DNA of 64,000 nt from Pseudoalteromonas neustonica (GTDB taxonomy: Bacteria > Pseudomonadota > Gammaproteobacteria > Enterobacterales > Alteromonadaceae), in assembly GCF_001653135.1 (NCBI RefSeq), contig NZ_BDDS01000001.1, positions 124,001 to 188,000 of the forward strand, written 5' to 3'. The notes under the pieces were generated by a model. That model had not been told where the DNA came from. It searched no databases and saw nothing but the letters and a program-made list of their open reading frames with translations. A program made the translations under genes and the position numbers. Of this stretch, positions 1 through 8,857 are shown in pieces; positions within the stretch are counted from its first letter, which is position 1; every line of letters begins with the position of its first letter.

Positions 1-345
1 ATTAGCAATTACAGCCAATACTTCAATATTCAGCGCTTGCTCAAACTGCTTTAGCAATACGCCGCCCAAGCAATGCGCTTCTTTAGTGGCAAGCAACACG
101 ACTTTGGTTTTTTCGTCAGTATGCAGTGCTAATTGCGCGCCATCGGGTAGCAAAGCCTGTAATTGATTTAAAAAGTCAGGTGCTGGTGCGCCAGTTAATT
201 CAGTACGCATAAAAAAGCGCTGGGCATCTTTATCTACAAATTCATTATTACGTGTAATATTTAAATTATGCTCGTGACAAAGCCCTGTAATTTTGGCAAT
301 TAAGCCCACATCATCCGCACATTGCGTTGTAAGTATTGTGTTCAT
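1..345 (-). CDS. purU: formyltetrahydrofolate deformylase, N-terminal part (cut by window edge)
   Basis: The first 115 codons are visible; the 3' end lies beyond base 1. The protein opens with an ACT-type regulatory domain (start MNTILTTQCADDVGLIAKIT, then a CHEHNLNITRN segment) and runs into the beginning of the formyltransferase-like domain around residue 85 (TKVVLLATKEAHCLGG). This arrangement is typical of PurU, which hydrolyses 10-formyl-THF to THF and formate and so balances one-carbon pools and supplies formate for purine synthesis by PurT. The start is the ATG at 343-345 with a GAGGGAAAT-like ribosome site just upstream. The active-site half of the enzyme is not in the window, so integrity cannot be judged. 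Confidence 0.9.
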   Translation of the reverse strand, partial: MNTILTTQCADDVGLIAKITGLCHEHNLNITRNNEFVDKDAQRFFMRTELTGAPAPDFLNQLQALLPDGAQLALHTDEKTKVVLLATKEAHCLGGVLLKQFEQALNIEVLAVIAN

Positions 346-814
346 TTCCCTCATTCCAATCCTATGATTAGTCGTTTTATTATTTGTTAATTTATCACGA
401 AAACAAAAGGGGTTATAGCTTGTAAATTTTAGAGTAAATACAATAAGTACGCGGGATTGACGTGGTAGCTGCAATTTTATATCGGGTTAAATGCACCGGG
501 GTTTCGTAAATATGCGAATATTTGGATTGGTACGGGGTAACCCTCTTAAAAACGCGGGGTAAACTCGCTGCTACTTTATATAAATACAACCCCCAATGGA
601 GTAGTCGACGATGTGGCTCACTATGTTTGATCTTAATGGATTTACGACGATATAAGGGACATTGTTTATTAAATCGTTTTCATCACTAATTAGATTATAA
701 ACCTTACGCTGCGATTAAATCGCCCCTAAATTGAACGAATTTTAATCCGCAAAGTTCAACAAGCCCTAGTTAGATTTACTTTGCAGTTCTCACTTAAGTG
801 CTTTTTATAATTAT
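346..814. other. long intergenic region, no gene recognised
   Basis: About 470 bases lie between the purU start and the 3' end of the AraC-type gene. No convincing reading frame is present. The stretch must hold the leftward purU promoter. It includes two loosely similar blocks, near 451-472 and 553-575, each with a GCGGG run followed by a GCTGC or TAGCTGC core, which might be remnants of a dispersed repeat; I cannot confirm that from one window. No riboswitch or RNA gene was recognised. Confidence 0.4.
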
Positions 815-1834
815 TCACAATGACTTAAGCTGGCAACGTAAGTTACTTGGTGTCATGCCTGTCCAGCGTTTAAATGCGCGCCTAAAGTTGGTCAGATCAT
901 TAAAGTTAAGCTCTATGGCGAGCGCTTCATTGCTTTGTGCAAGAGTTATGATATTAAACACTGCGGTTTGCCGCTTGATGCAATCTTGTAAAGCGATAAA
1001 ACGCGTATGATGTTGTTTAAGCTTACGTTTGAAAGTTGCGGGACTCATAGCAAAATAATGCGCTACGGCCTCGAGGTTTTGCTGTGGCTGGGCTGAAATA
1101 TAGTTACGAACCAATTGCAACCAAGGTGTGGCCGGTGATGTGTGCTGCATTAAGTTTGCTAATGATTGCTGGAGTAAGCTTGGGCAACTATCAATTAAAT
1201 ATTTGTTATAAAGCTCGTCACTTATACTGATCATAAATAATTGCTGCGAGAACTTACACTTTGCTTGCAAATTAACTTGGTATTGCTCTATATATTTGGG
1301 CTCAGGGTAAGGGAATGAGAAGCATAAGTCACTGTTATTACCAATGCGTGATTTGCACGTTGTTGCGATAAAGCTGGCAAATAGTTCACAGCAAAATTGT
1401 TCTACGGCGGTGTTAATAGCACCAAAGCTGAGGTTAATAATGAAGTGATGACGTCTGTGATGATGTCTATGCTGCGCATTAAATAAATTTAAGCCATGCA
1501 ATGGAAATTGCAGTAATAATTTTTGTAGGCATTTTAAGCTCGAAGCTTGAGAGAATGCACTGTGTAAAGGGTTGTGGTTAAGTAGCTTACGGCCAAGTAA
1601 AAAACTAAGCTCGTGTTGCCAATCTAATTGCTGACAGTTTTCTTGTAAACGATAAAATTGAGCAACACTTACATTACTTTTACCTAGCTCAAAATCTTGA
1701 TAAAAAAGCTTGGTCCCTTTTAATAATTTGTCTGGATGGATCCCACGGTGTTTGGCCAAGTCGACTAATTGAGCCGCCCAAGATTGTAATCCAGTACATG
1801 GTGTATCTATGTCGATTACTTTTTTAAAATTCAC
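815..1834 (-). CDS. AraC-family transcriptional regulator
   Basis: A 339-residue protein whose last ~100 residues form the two helix-turn-helix motifs of the AraC/XylS family: the first around SPATFKRKLKQHHTRF, the second in the segment ending FRRAFKRWTGMTPSNLR, the family's usual C-terminal signature. The N-terminal ~230 residues resemble the ligand-binding part of OruR/ArgR-type AraC regulators only in length and hydrophobic pattern, so the effector is unknown. The start is a GTG that overlaps the stop of the upstream GGDEF-like gene by four bases (GTGA), so the two genes are almost certainly translated from one message. No target gene is obvious; the neighbours on both sides are unrelated. 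Confidence 0.85.
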   Translation of the reverse strand: MNFKKVIDIDTPCTGLQSWAAQLVDLAKHRGIHPDKLLKGTKLFYQDFELGKSNVSVAQFYRLQENCQQLDWQHELSFLLGRKLLNHNPLHSAFSQASSLKCLQKLLLQFPLHGLNLFNAQHRHHHRRHHFIINLSFGAINTAVEQFCCELFASFIATTCKSRIGNNSDLCFSFPYPEPKYIEQYQVNLQAKCKFSQQLFMISISDELYNKYLIDSCPSLLQQSLANLMQHTSPATPWLQLVRNYISAQPQQNLEAVAHYFAMSPATFKRKLKQHHTRFIALQDCIKRQTAVFNIITLAQSNEALAIELNFNDLTNFRRAFKRWTGMTPSNLRCQLKSL

Positions 1835-2751
1835 GCAGTTTGCTCAAATAAGCGTTTGTTATTTAATAAGCCTTTATGCAGCTTACTGAGTAAGGCAGAT
1901 GTTGAATCATCGTGTTGCGCTGTAATTAAGCTTCGGTGCACTTTTTGTTTTATGTTGGTTTTTTTTGTACTTCCTTGAAACGAAAATGACTCTAGTGCAT
2001 TAATAATTGAGCGACTTAATTCATCTGCCATATTTAAAGGCGTGTCAGGCAGTAATACAATAAAGCAGTCACTGGCATAGCGACAAACTAAATCATTCTT
2101 GCGTACATTTAGGGTTAATACTTGGGCAAATTCATGAAGTAATTTGTCGCCAGCTTTGGCGCCAAATTGACGGTTGAAACAGTCAAACTGAGCTATATCA
2201 AGCATCAATAATGAAAACCCATGCTCGTTATGATGCAGTAAATTGAGCTCTCTATTTATTTGACTTTTCATATAATCGGCGCTGGCTAAGCCACTGATTG
2301 CATCGCTGAGCTGGTGTTCTCGGTAAAAGCGCTCTCGGTTTCGTAGTTGCAGGTTTATGCTCATTTGTTCTTGATGCCAATGATATAGAGCAATGCTCAT
2401 TAAAATCATGCCAAATGGCGCAGGAATAGATTCAATGGTACTCAACCATGCTTGATTTTTATCGTAGTTGACAAATTCATCAATAAAATCAAGAGTCATT
2501 GATAGATTCATAATAGCCAAACCTGCAAATAATAGGTTGGTTACTCGCCCTTTCGGTCTACTGAGTAAAATAAAGAAAATCCATAGCAAGGTCATGATTG
2601 TAATTCCCCCTTCACCAGCAACATCAAACCAATCAATATTATTATGCCCTTTGTAGTGCCCATAACTGAGGGTGAGTGTCAGTACGCAAATCAACATGGT
2701 CGCTAAAATAAATAACAGTGAACGGTGTAATTTTAAAAAGGTTAAATTCAT
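1831..2751 (-). CDS. membrane protein with degenerate GGDEF domain
   Basis: A 306-residue protein with about four hydrophobic segments (roughly residues 11-31, 48-64, 70-88 and 108-124) followed by a GGDEF-like domain (about 145-300). The domain keeps family landmarks such as LLMLDIAQFDCFNRQFGAKAGD, but the signature loop reads ASDCF at 226-230 instead of GGDEF. The two glycines and the catalytic glutamate are gone, so diguanylate cyclase activity is unlikely; a sensing or c-di-GMP/GTP-binding role is inferred. It is the first gene of a two-gene unit with the AraC regulator, which suggests a membrane sensor paired with a DNA-binding output. Start is ATG at 2749-2751 with a weak GAG upstream. 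Confidence 0.8.
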   Translation of the reverse strand: MNLTFLKLHRSLLFILATMLICVLTLTLSYGHYKGHNNIDWFDVAGEGGITIMTLLWIFFILLSRPKGRVTNLLFAGLAIMNLSMTLDFIDEFVNYDKNQAWLSTIESIPAPFGMILMSIALYHWHQEQMSINLQLRNRERFYREHQLSDAISGLASADYMKSQINRELNLLHHNEHGFSLLMLDIAQFDCFNRQFGAKAGDKLLHEFAQVLTLNVRKNDLVCRYASDCFIVLLPDTPLNMADELSRSIINALESFSFQGSTKKTNIKQKVHRSLITAQHDDSTSALLSKLHKGLLNNKRLFEQTA

Positions 2752-3076
2752 GATGCGCTCATTAGGTTGGGTTTGGACGACAGAGTTTAAATACCACTAG
2801 GGTCATATTAGCTCACAGTGATGACATATTTTTTACTGACAGGGTGGGTTTATGCGGTTTTTATTGCAGTTACTGCGATTACCCCGCGTGGTTTGGGGGT
2901 CAAATTAGCTCATTTAACAAAAGTAACGGCGTTAAATACATCAAATAATCGCATTTAAAAGTAGTGTAACTAGCACTGACATATTTAGTTCATCTTTTAC
3001 TTTTAGGGTGTTGCCGGTAGGCCACGTTGTGGCCGCTAACAACATTAAATTATAAGTCGCAATTAAGAGATCAACT
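2752..3076. promoter_or_regulatory. divergent intergenic region with candidate Pho box
   Basis: This 325-base region separates the leftward sensor/AraC unit from the rightward TonB-dependent receptor and must contain promoters for both. It contains TGACA words at 2823-2827 and 2838-2842, spaced 15 bases and not in Pho-box register, and a better candidate at 2976-2993 that is described separately. AAGAG at 3066-3070 is the probable ribosome site of the receptor gene. Confidence 0.5.
2976..3009 (+). promoter_or_regulatory. candidate PhoB box and -10 element
   Basis: Bases 2976-2993 read CTGACATATTTAGTTCAT, which matches the PhoB consensus CTGTCATAAAACTGTCAT at 12 of 18 positions; three more mismatches are A/T swaps in the spacer. 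A TAGGGT hexamer starts exactly ten bases after the box, the usual distance to the -10 in PhoB-activated promoters, but it shares only three bases with TATAAT. Support is therefore modest. The downstream genes (outer-membrane receptor and exported metallophosphoesterase) would make sense as phosphate-starvation genes. Confidence 0.35.
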
Positions 3077-5863
3077 ATGAACCCCTTTAAATCGTCACCA
3101 TTTATTAAATCGAGTATCGCTATTGCATGTTGTAGCATTTTATACGCAACACCAGTACTAGCTGATGGCAAAGTACAAGGGCGCATAACGGATGCTAGCC
3201 ATAGTGTTTATTTTGGCGGGGCAAAAGTTACTGTTAAAGAGCTAAGCCTAAAAACAGTAAGTAGCCGCGATGGTACGTTTTCATTTAATAAACTCCCCGC
3301 TGGTAATTACACCTTGGTTATAAATTACATTGGAGCGGAGCGAGTTGAGCAGGCTATTACGGTTGTTGATAACAAAGTATTTGAAAAGCTGTTTGTTATC
3401 GGTGAGCAACAAGACGCGATGGATAACATTATTGTTTATGGGCAAAGCGCAGGGCAAGCGGGGGCGATTAACCGTCAAAAAAATGCAAATAATTTAAAGT
3501 CGGTGGTGAGTGCTGATTCAATTGGCCAATTTCCAGATCAAAATGCAGCAGAGTCATTACAGCGACTACCCGGTATTTTTATTGCCCGAGATCAAGGTGA
3601 AGGCCGCTTTGTTGGGATCCGTGGTATTGATCCTAATTTAAATAATGTCACAGTGAATGGTTTGAATGTCCCTTCGCCTGAGGCGGGTGTGCGTTCTGTA
3701 GCAATGGATGTGATCCCAAGTGAGCTCATTCAAAGTTTAGAAGTAAGCAAAACAGTTACGCCAGACATGGACGCCAGTGCCATTGGCGGCTCTATTGAAG
3801 TGAAAAGTTTAAGTGCTTTTGATAAAGCAAAGCAGAGCTATAGCTTTACAGCGCATGGGTCATATAACGAGTTAGAATCAAAAGCTAGCCCCAAGCTCTC
3901 CGGTAGTTATACCAATATATATGAGCTTGATGGCGGTGTTGATTTAGGTATAGCGACAGCGGTATCTTGGTTTAAACGTGATTTTGGATCACGAAATATA
4001 GAAACCGATGGCGGCTGGAGTGAATTTAAAGTTGAAGACGCAGCAACAGGAAATGATCTAACAATTATGGGTGCTGAAGAAATTGAGCAGCGCCATTATC
4101 AAATAACTCGAGAGCGTTTAGGCGCTGCGCTTAATGTTGATTTACATACGAGCGCGACGGATAAATATTACTTACGTACTTTGTACAGTGATTTTTCAGA
4201 TGACGAATACCGCCAGCGAAACGAATATAAATTCAGTGATGGAAAATTACTGCAAAGTAGCGATACCACGGGAAGTTTTACTGGCGCAGAAATGGACCGC
4301 GACACGAAAGACAGATACGAAGAGCAAAGCATTTTATCAATGGTGGTAGGGGGTGAAAACCAGCTAAATAATTGGTTTGTTGAATACAATGTAGGTTATT
4401 CAAAATCTCAAGAAAAAGAACCAAACCGTCTTGATGTTACCTTTGCAGCAGAGAATATTGATATGGGTTACACCGCGCGTACTGATACGCCAATGCTAAC
4501 TCAATCAGCTAATGCGCATGATTTAGCGCTGTTTGAAATGGACAAAGTTGAGGTTATTAATAATACTAGCGACGATGAAGAACTGAGCTTTAAGCTTGAT
4601 TTTACGCGTGATTTTGTTTGGAAAAATAACAATGGCGAGTTTAAGTTTGGCTTTAAACAGCAGCGCCGTGAAAAACGTAACGATGTAAATGTAGCGATTT
4701 ACGATGGCGATTTTTTAGATGCGATGGGCAATGATTTTGCAACTTTAGCGCCAGACTATGACTTAGGTAAGTTTGGCCCAGGGTTAAGTCGACATGCGAT
4801 AGCTCAGTTTGTTAGTACAAATAAAGCGACGTTTGATTTAAACAGCAATGAATCTCGTGTTGAATCTGATGGTGAGAGCTATATAAGTAATGAAGATATT
4901 ACAGCCGCCTATGCAATGATTAGCATGGATATAGATAAGTTACATATAGTGGCTGGTGTACGCTATGAAGCAACTGATTTTGATACTCAAGGTAATCAAG
5001 TGGAGTTAATTGCCGATGAAATTAATGACACGGAAAGCGTCACCACAACACCGTGGCAGGTTAGCAAAGATTATGATTATTTTTTACCAAGCTTAAATTT
5101 ACGTTACAACATTAATGATAAATTGGTTACTCGGTTTGCCTATACCAATACCATTGCACGGCCTACATTTAGCGACTCCGCTGCTTATCAACTTATCGAG
5201 AGCGAAACCACCGAAGACGATGGCGTTATTGAAACGCAACGTAAAGCACAAGTTGGGAACCCCGATTTAAACCCATACGAATCAATGAATTTAGATGCAT
5301 CAATAGAATACTATCCGGGCACGATTGGCGTGCTATCTGCTGGGGTGTTTTATAAAGATATTGATAACTTTATTGTGCAACAAGAAGTACAAGGAAATGT
5401 CGGCTGGGATGGTTTTGATGAAGTAGTCCAAATGGTCAATGGTGGCAAAGCCTCGTTAACTGGGGTTGAACTAAACTGGAACAAAACCTTTAAATCAGGC
5501 TTTTTATTAGGGGCCAACGGCACATTTATTAATGCTGATGACAAACTACCTAATCAAGCTGATACCGTCGCAAATGTGCTCATCGGTTTTGAGAACAATA
5601 CAATCAGCACTCGCTTAAGTGCATCTTATAAAAGTAAGAGCTTTCAATTTGATGATGCAGATATGGCTGTATACGAAGACAGTCATATGCAGTTAGATTT
5701 AAGTAGCAAGTATTACTTTAGCGATAATATTAATGTGTACTTTAACGCGACAAACTTAACTGATGAACCATTGTATTTATATCATTCTGATAAGCGTTAT
5801 AACTATCAGTATGAATCATACGGGCGCACCTTTGAGTTGGGCTTTACGTTTTCTTCTTTATAA
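3077..5863 (+). CDS. TonB-dependent outer-membrane receptor with carboxypeptidase-regulatory-like N-domain
   Basis: A 928-residue outer-membrane protein. Order of parts: signal peptide (about 1-29, cleavage near VLA-DG), a beta-sandwich carboxypeptidase-regulatory-like domain (about 30-110, with SSRDGTFSFNKLPAGNYTL), a TonB plug beginning near 140 (SIGQFPDQNAAESLQRLPG), and a long barrel ending FELGFTFSSL. The plug wording is that of the TonB-Xanth-Caul subfamily, used by marine bacteria for large or scarce substrates. The substrate is not readable from sequence. The stop codon lies 47 bases before the phosphoesterase start, so the two are probably one transcript, which hints at an organic phosphate substrate (inference). 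Start ATG has AAGAG seven bases upstream. Confidence 0.92.
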   Translation: MNPFKSSPFIKSSIAIACCSILYATPVLADGKVQGRITDASHSVYFGGAKVTVKELSLKTVSSRDGTFSFNKLPAGNYTLVINYIGAERVEQAITVVDNKVFEKLFVIGEQQDAMDNIIVYGQSAGQAGAINRQKNANNLKSVVSADSIGQFPDQNAAESLQRLPGIFIARDQGEGRFVGIRGIDPNLNNVTVNGLNVPSPEAGVRSVAMDVIPSELIQSLEVSKTVTPDMDASAIGGSIEVKSLSAFDKAKQSYSFTAHGSYNELESKASPKLSGSYTNIYELDGGVDLGIATAVSWFKRDFGSRNIETDGGWSEFKVEDAATGNDLTIMGAEEIEQRHYQITRERLGAALNVDLHTSATDKYYLRTLYSDFSDDEYRQRNEYKFSDGKLLQSSDTTGSFTGAEMDRDTKDRYEEQSILSMVVGGENQLNNWFVEYNVGYSKSQEKEPNRLDVTFAAENIDMGYTARTDTPMLTQSANAHDLALFEMDKVEVINNTSDDEELSFKLDFTRDFVWKNNNGEFKFGFKQQRREKRNDVNVAIYDGDFLDAMGNDFATLAPDYDLGKFGPGLSRHAIAQFVSTNKATFDLNSNESRVESDGESYISNEDITAAYAMISMDIDKLHIVAGVRYEATDFDTQGNQVELIADEINDTESVTTTPWQVSKDYDYFLPSLNLRYNINDKLVTRFAYTNTIARPTFSDSAAYQLIESETTEDDGVIETQRKAQVGNPDLNPYESMNLDASIEYYPGTIGVLSAGVFYKDIDNFIVQQEVQGNVGWDGFDEVVQMVNGGKASLTGVELNWNKTFKSGFLLGANGTFINADDKLPNQADTVANVLIGFENNTISTRLSASYKSKSFQFDDADMAVYEDSHMQLDLSSKYYFSDNINVYFNATNLTDEPLYLYHSDKRYNYQYESYGRTFELGFTFSSL

Positions 5864-5910
5864 AAATATTGATGAGCTTGCAATTATGCAAGCTCGCTAT
5901 TGAGAATGTT

Positions 5911-7218
5911 ATGAATAAATTAAATACAGTATGGTTGGTATTAAGTGTGTGCTTAGCCGTATCAGGTTGCACATATCAAAATGTAGATAAGCCAAAAAAG
6001 AGAAATATAGGCACCGCCGATATTGCATTCTTAGCGTTTGGTGATGGCGGGTACCATGTTGATTACCCAAAAATAAAGCACCTTAAAAATCCAAAGAACA
6101 AGCAGCAATTTATTGCAGCTGAGCTTAACGATTGGCTTGAAGATTACCGCCCCAGAGCTGAGTTTGATCATGCGCCTATTTATGTTTATCCCGGAACTGA
6201 TATTGCAACAGAGCAAGGTGGGGCACAAGCGGTTGGCTTAGCTATGGCTCAGCTATGTAAAACCAAAGCGTGCCAGTTTGCTATTCAATTGGGAGATAAC
6301 GTATACCCAGATGGCGCCGATGCCGATGACGGTAAAGACGATCAAAAGCGTCTGCACGATTTAGTGTATGCACCACTTAAACCGTTGTTTAATGTTGACC
6401 CCAATTTAGTTGTGTATTCAGCATTGGGTAATCATGACTGGAAAAGCTCGCGTAAAGGTGTTGCTTTACAAACACAGTGGATGGCAAAACAGGCCAATTT
6501 TTATATGGAAGAGCAAGGTTATTACAGTTATAAAAAAGGGGTTCCAGGTAATGATGTAGAGTTTTTTGTACTGGATACCAATATGCTGTTAGCAGGGCAG
6601 ACATTCTATGAAGTACCACTGAATTCAGATGGCAGTGAAGGCGATGAGGGCCAAGCAATAGCAAATGGCACCGCCGAGCTTGAAGTTCATGAGCAGCATG
6701 AAGGCCCAAAAAATGGTGAAGACCTTAAACAACTCGCATGGCTAAAGCAAGGTATTGCCAACTCAACGGCGAAGTGGAAGTTAGTGTATGGCCACCATAT
6801 TTTATGGTCAATAGGTGGTACAAAATACAGTGAAGGGCATGTATTAAGGCGTTTACTAATGCCTACACTATGTAAATATGCAGACGGTTATATTGCAGGA
6901 CATGAGCACGATTTAGAGTTATTAACGGATGATTGTACACAGTACGACTCAGGCAATAGTCAAGGTAAGTTACCGTTGATCATCTCAGGAGCGGCTTCAA
7001 AAATGCGTGGTAAGCATACGCCGTTTGCGCAGTATCAAGCGCGTCAGTATCCTCAGTATGATTTAGTGTGGTCAAAGAGTTTTGTGTGGGGCTTTAGTCA
7101 CATAAACCTTGATAATGAAGACGATCAACTTGATGTGAGTTTTTATACAACTGCGCGAGATTTAAGTGGTGAATTACAGTCAGAAGCTCAGTTTAGTTTT
7201 AATAAGCGCACGCAATAA
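5911..7218 (+). CDS. exported lipoprotein metallophosphoesterase (acid-phosphatase type)
   Basis: With the ATG at 5911 the product has 435 residues and a lipoprotein signal ending VSGC; an in-frame TTG at 5869 would add 14 residues ahead of the signal and is less likely. The calcineurin-like metal site is visible in order: GDGG near the N-terminus, GDNVYPDG, GNHDW, GHH and GHEHD, giving the Asp, Asn and His ligands of a dinuclear phosphoesterase. The layout resembles tartrate-resistant/purple acid phosphatases. It would hydrolyse phosphate esters at the cell envelope. An insert of acidic residues lies between the NHD and GHH motifs. The gene directly follows the TonB receptor and may process what the receptor binds. 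The exact substrate is unknown. Confidence 0.85.
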   Translation: MNKLNTVWLVLSVCLAVSGCTYQNVDKPKKRNIGTADIAFLAFGDGGYHVDYPKIKHLKNPKNKQQFIAAELNDWLEDYRPRAEFDHAPIYVYPGTDIATEQGGAQAVGLAMAQLCKTKACQFAIQLGDNVYPDGADADDGKDDQKRLHDLVYAPLKPLFNVDPNLVVYSALGNHDWKSSRKGVALQTQWMAKQANFYMEEQGYYSYKKGVPGNDVEFFVLDTNMLLAGQTFYEVPLNSDGSEGDEGQAIANGTAELEVHEQHEGPKNGEDLKQLAWLKQGIANSTAKWKLVYGHHILWSIGGTKYSEGHVLRRLLMPTLCKYADGYIAGHEHDLELLTDDCTQYDSGNSQGKLPLIISGAASKMRGKHTPFAQYQARQYPQYDLVWSKSFVWGFSHINLDNEDDQLDVSFYTTARDLSGELQSEAQFSFNKRTQ

Positions 7219-7237
7219 TTAAGCAATATCACTATGA

Positions 7238-7275
7238 GTAAATGTGCGATTTGTTTGCACATTTACACAGTTTTT
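7238..7275 (+). terminator. probable terminator after phosphoesterase gene
   Basis: A perfect ten-base stem (GTAAATGTGC paired with GCACATTTAC) with a nine-base loop, followed after ACAG by TTTTT. The stem is A+T-rich and the U run is offset by four bases, so termination may be partial. Confidence 0.5.
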
Positions 7276-7382
7276 AACAAGTATGTAAAGCTATGTAAGC
7301 GGGAGTAATGCTTTGTAAATCATGAAATTATTAACTTTATTAGGAGTCTAAAGCCGACTATAAACAATAAGGAATTGATTCC

Positions 7383-8747
7383 ATGAATACCCCACTATTT
7401 AAAATTGCTTTAACAACAACGCTAATAACAACATTAACAGCTTGCTCGGGAGGAGATTCATCCACCAGCAAAAGTGGTTACATTCAACTTTACAATGGCT
7501 CATATAATAGCCCATACACACGCTTATTTATTGATGATGCTGAGCGTTCAGGTACAGACTTTGGCAATGTAACTACGCGCCATAATTACAGCACAAATAG
7601 TTATGATATTAGCCTACAGTATTTAGATGCAAACGACAGTTACATTACCATCAAAGAGCAAACCGTCGACGTAAAAGATAGCGTAACCCAATTATTAGTG
7701 ATGAACAGCGACTTTGCTGAGCCAGCGATTAATGAACTCAGCGTACCCACCACAAGCGATGATGGTAAGTTAAATTTAGGTTTTTATAATATTGCAGGAG
7801 AGAACATCAGCTTTGATGTTTACTTAGCTAATGATGATGGACTGTTTGATACCGCAGAGTTAATAACGTCACCTACTTATTTAAATGAGCTAGATTTAAA
7901 AAGTATTGATGAAGGCTATTACACTTTATATCTCACGCAAAGTGGCGACACCAATGTTATTTTTGAGTCAGCTACGGTGTATTTAAACGACAATGCCAGC
8001 TATGTAATGATGATACGCCCAAGTTATGCTACGCAAGATGACGGTATCGCACTTGATATTGTGACCTCAAGTAATAGCGTGACACAGTTAAAGCATCAGG
8101 CAGCGCAAGGGCAAGTTCGTTTTATTAATACCATAGATGATTATTCCCAAACTCGCTTTACTGTAACCAGAGGCGCGCAAAGTTACCCATCTGAGTTGAC
8201 TGCAAACGACACCTATTCCAACTACCTTGAGCTTGCACCTAATAGCTACAGTATTGCGATGACGAATGATACCGGTGATAACATTGTTGATAATTTTTTA
8301 CTCACCCTTGAACGTGAGCAAAGTAACGTTGGACTTTTTTATACCGATAAAGAGTTTGGCCCACGAATGATGACATTAAAAGAAGATTTAACGCCAAGCA
8401 GTTATAGCCATAAAGTGACTGTTGTTAACTTATTAGATAGTTATGCAGGGCAAAATATTGTTGATGTCGATGTGGTCTTTACCTTAAACGGCGAAACGGT
8501 TGATGATGCAAAAAATAGAGTGACGGGTATTGATCAATACAGCCAAGAAAGCGTCGTTGTTGATAATGAAACTTACACCACCTATGTATTGTATGAAGAT
8601 AACGGGCAGCAAATAGTGTTGATGCAGCAAGGTGATATGGATTTTAGCCAAGAGGGTAACTATATTTTAATACTTGAGCATGACGAAGCCAGTAGTACGG
8701 GCTATAAGATGACGTTAGAGCGCACTATTACGCAATCTGTCGAATAA
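7383..8747 (+). CDS. lipoprotein with DUF4397-like domains
   Basis: A 454-residue lipoprotein (lipobox LTAC at residues 18-21, then an SGGDSSTSKS linker). The mature part opens with YIQLYNGSYNSPYTRLFIDD, resembling the start of DUF4397 beta-sandwich units, and a similar stretch (GQVRFINTIDDYSQTRFTV) begins about 225 residues later, so two related halves are likely. There are no catalytic motifs. The family is found on cell surfaces and its role is unknown. A good AAGGA site precedes the ATG. A hairpin separates the gene from the phosphoesterase, so it may be transcribed independently, although it belongs to the same cell-envelope group. Confidence 0.75.
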   Translation: MNTPLFKIALTTTLITTLTACSGGDSSTSKSGYIQLYNGSYNSPYTRLFIDDAERSGTDFGNVTTRHNYSTNSYDISLQYLDANDSYITIKEQTVDVKDSVTQLLVMNSDFAEPAINELSVPTTSDDGKLNLGFYNIAGENISFDVYLANDDGLFDTAELITSPTYLNELDLKSIDEGYYTLYLTQSGDTNVIFESATVYLNDNASYVMMIRPSYATQDDGIALDIVTSSNSVTQLKHQAAQGQVRFINTIDDYSQTRFTVTRGAQSYPSELTANDTYSNYLELAPNSYSIAMTNDTGDNIVDNFLLTLEREQSNVGLFYTDKEFGPRMMTLKEDLTPSSYSHKVTVVNLLDSYAGQNIVDVDVVFTLNGETVDDAKNRVTGIDQYSQESVVVDNETYTTYVLYEDNGQQIVLMQQGDMDFSQEGNYILILEHDEASSTGYKMTLERTITQSVE

Positions 8748-8764
8748 TTTAACGCAAATGAATT

Positions 8765-8794
8765 TCAGCGCTATAAAAAGTAGCGCTGATTTTT
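8765..8794 (+). terminator. intrinsic terminator
   Basis: TCAGCGCTA pairs perfectly with TAGCGCTGA around a TAAAAAG loop and is followed directly by TTTTT. It lies 18 bases after the stop of the DUF4397-like lipoprotein gene. Confidence 0.85.
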
Positions 8795-8857
8795 GTGTTT
8801 ATATTAAATACACTTTACGTTATAACGGAGGTATTAAAGATATCCAAGGATTGAAAA

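Noticed and set aside
346..814. Riboswitch in the purU leader
   Set aside because: No recognisable conserved core was found; left as empty intergenic DNA.
815..1010. Plus-strand open frame at 798-1010
   Set aside because: It is antisense to the AraC-type gene, has no ribosome site and no family resemblance.
2823..2842. Two TGACA words as a Pho box
   Set aside because: They are spaced 15 bases and PhoB half-sites need 11.
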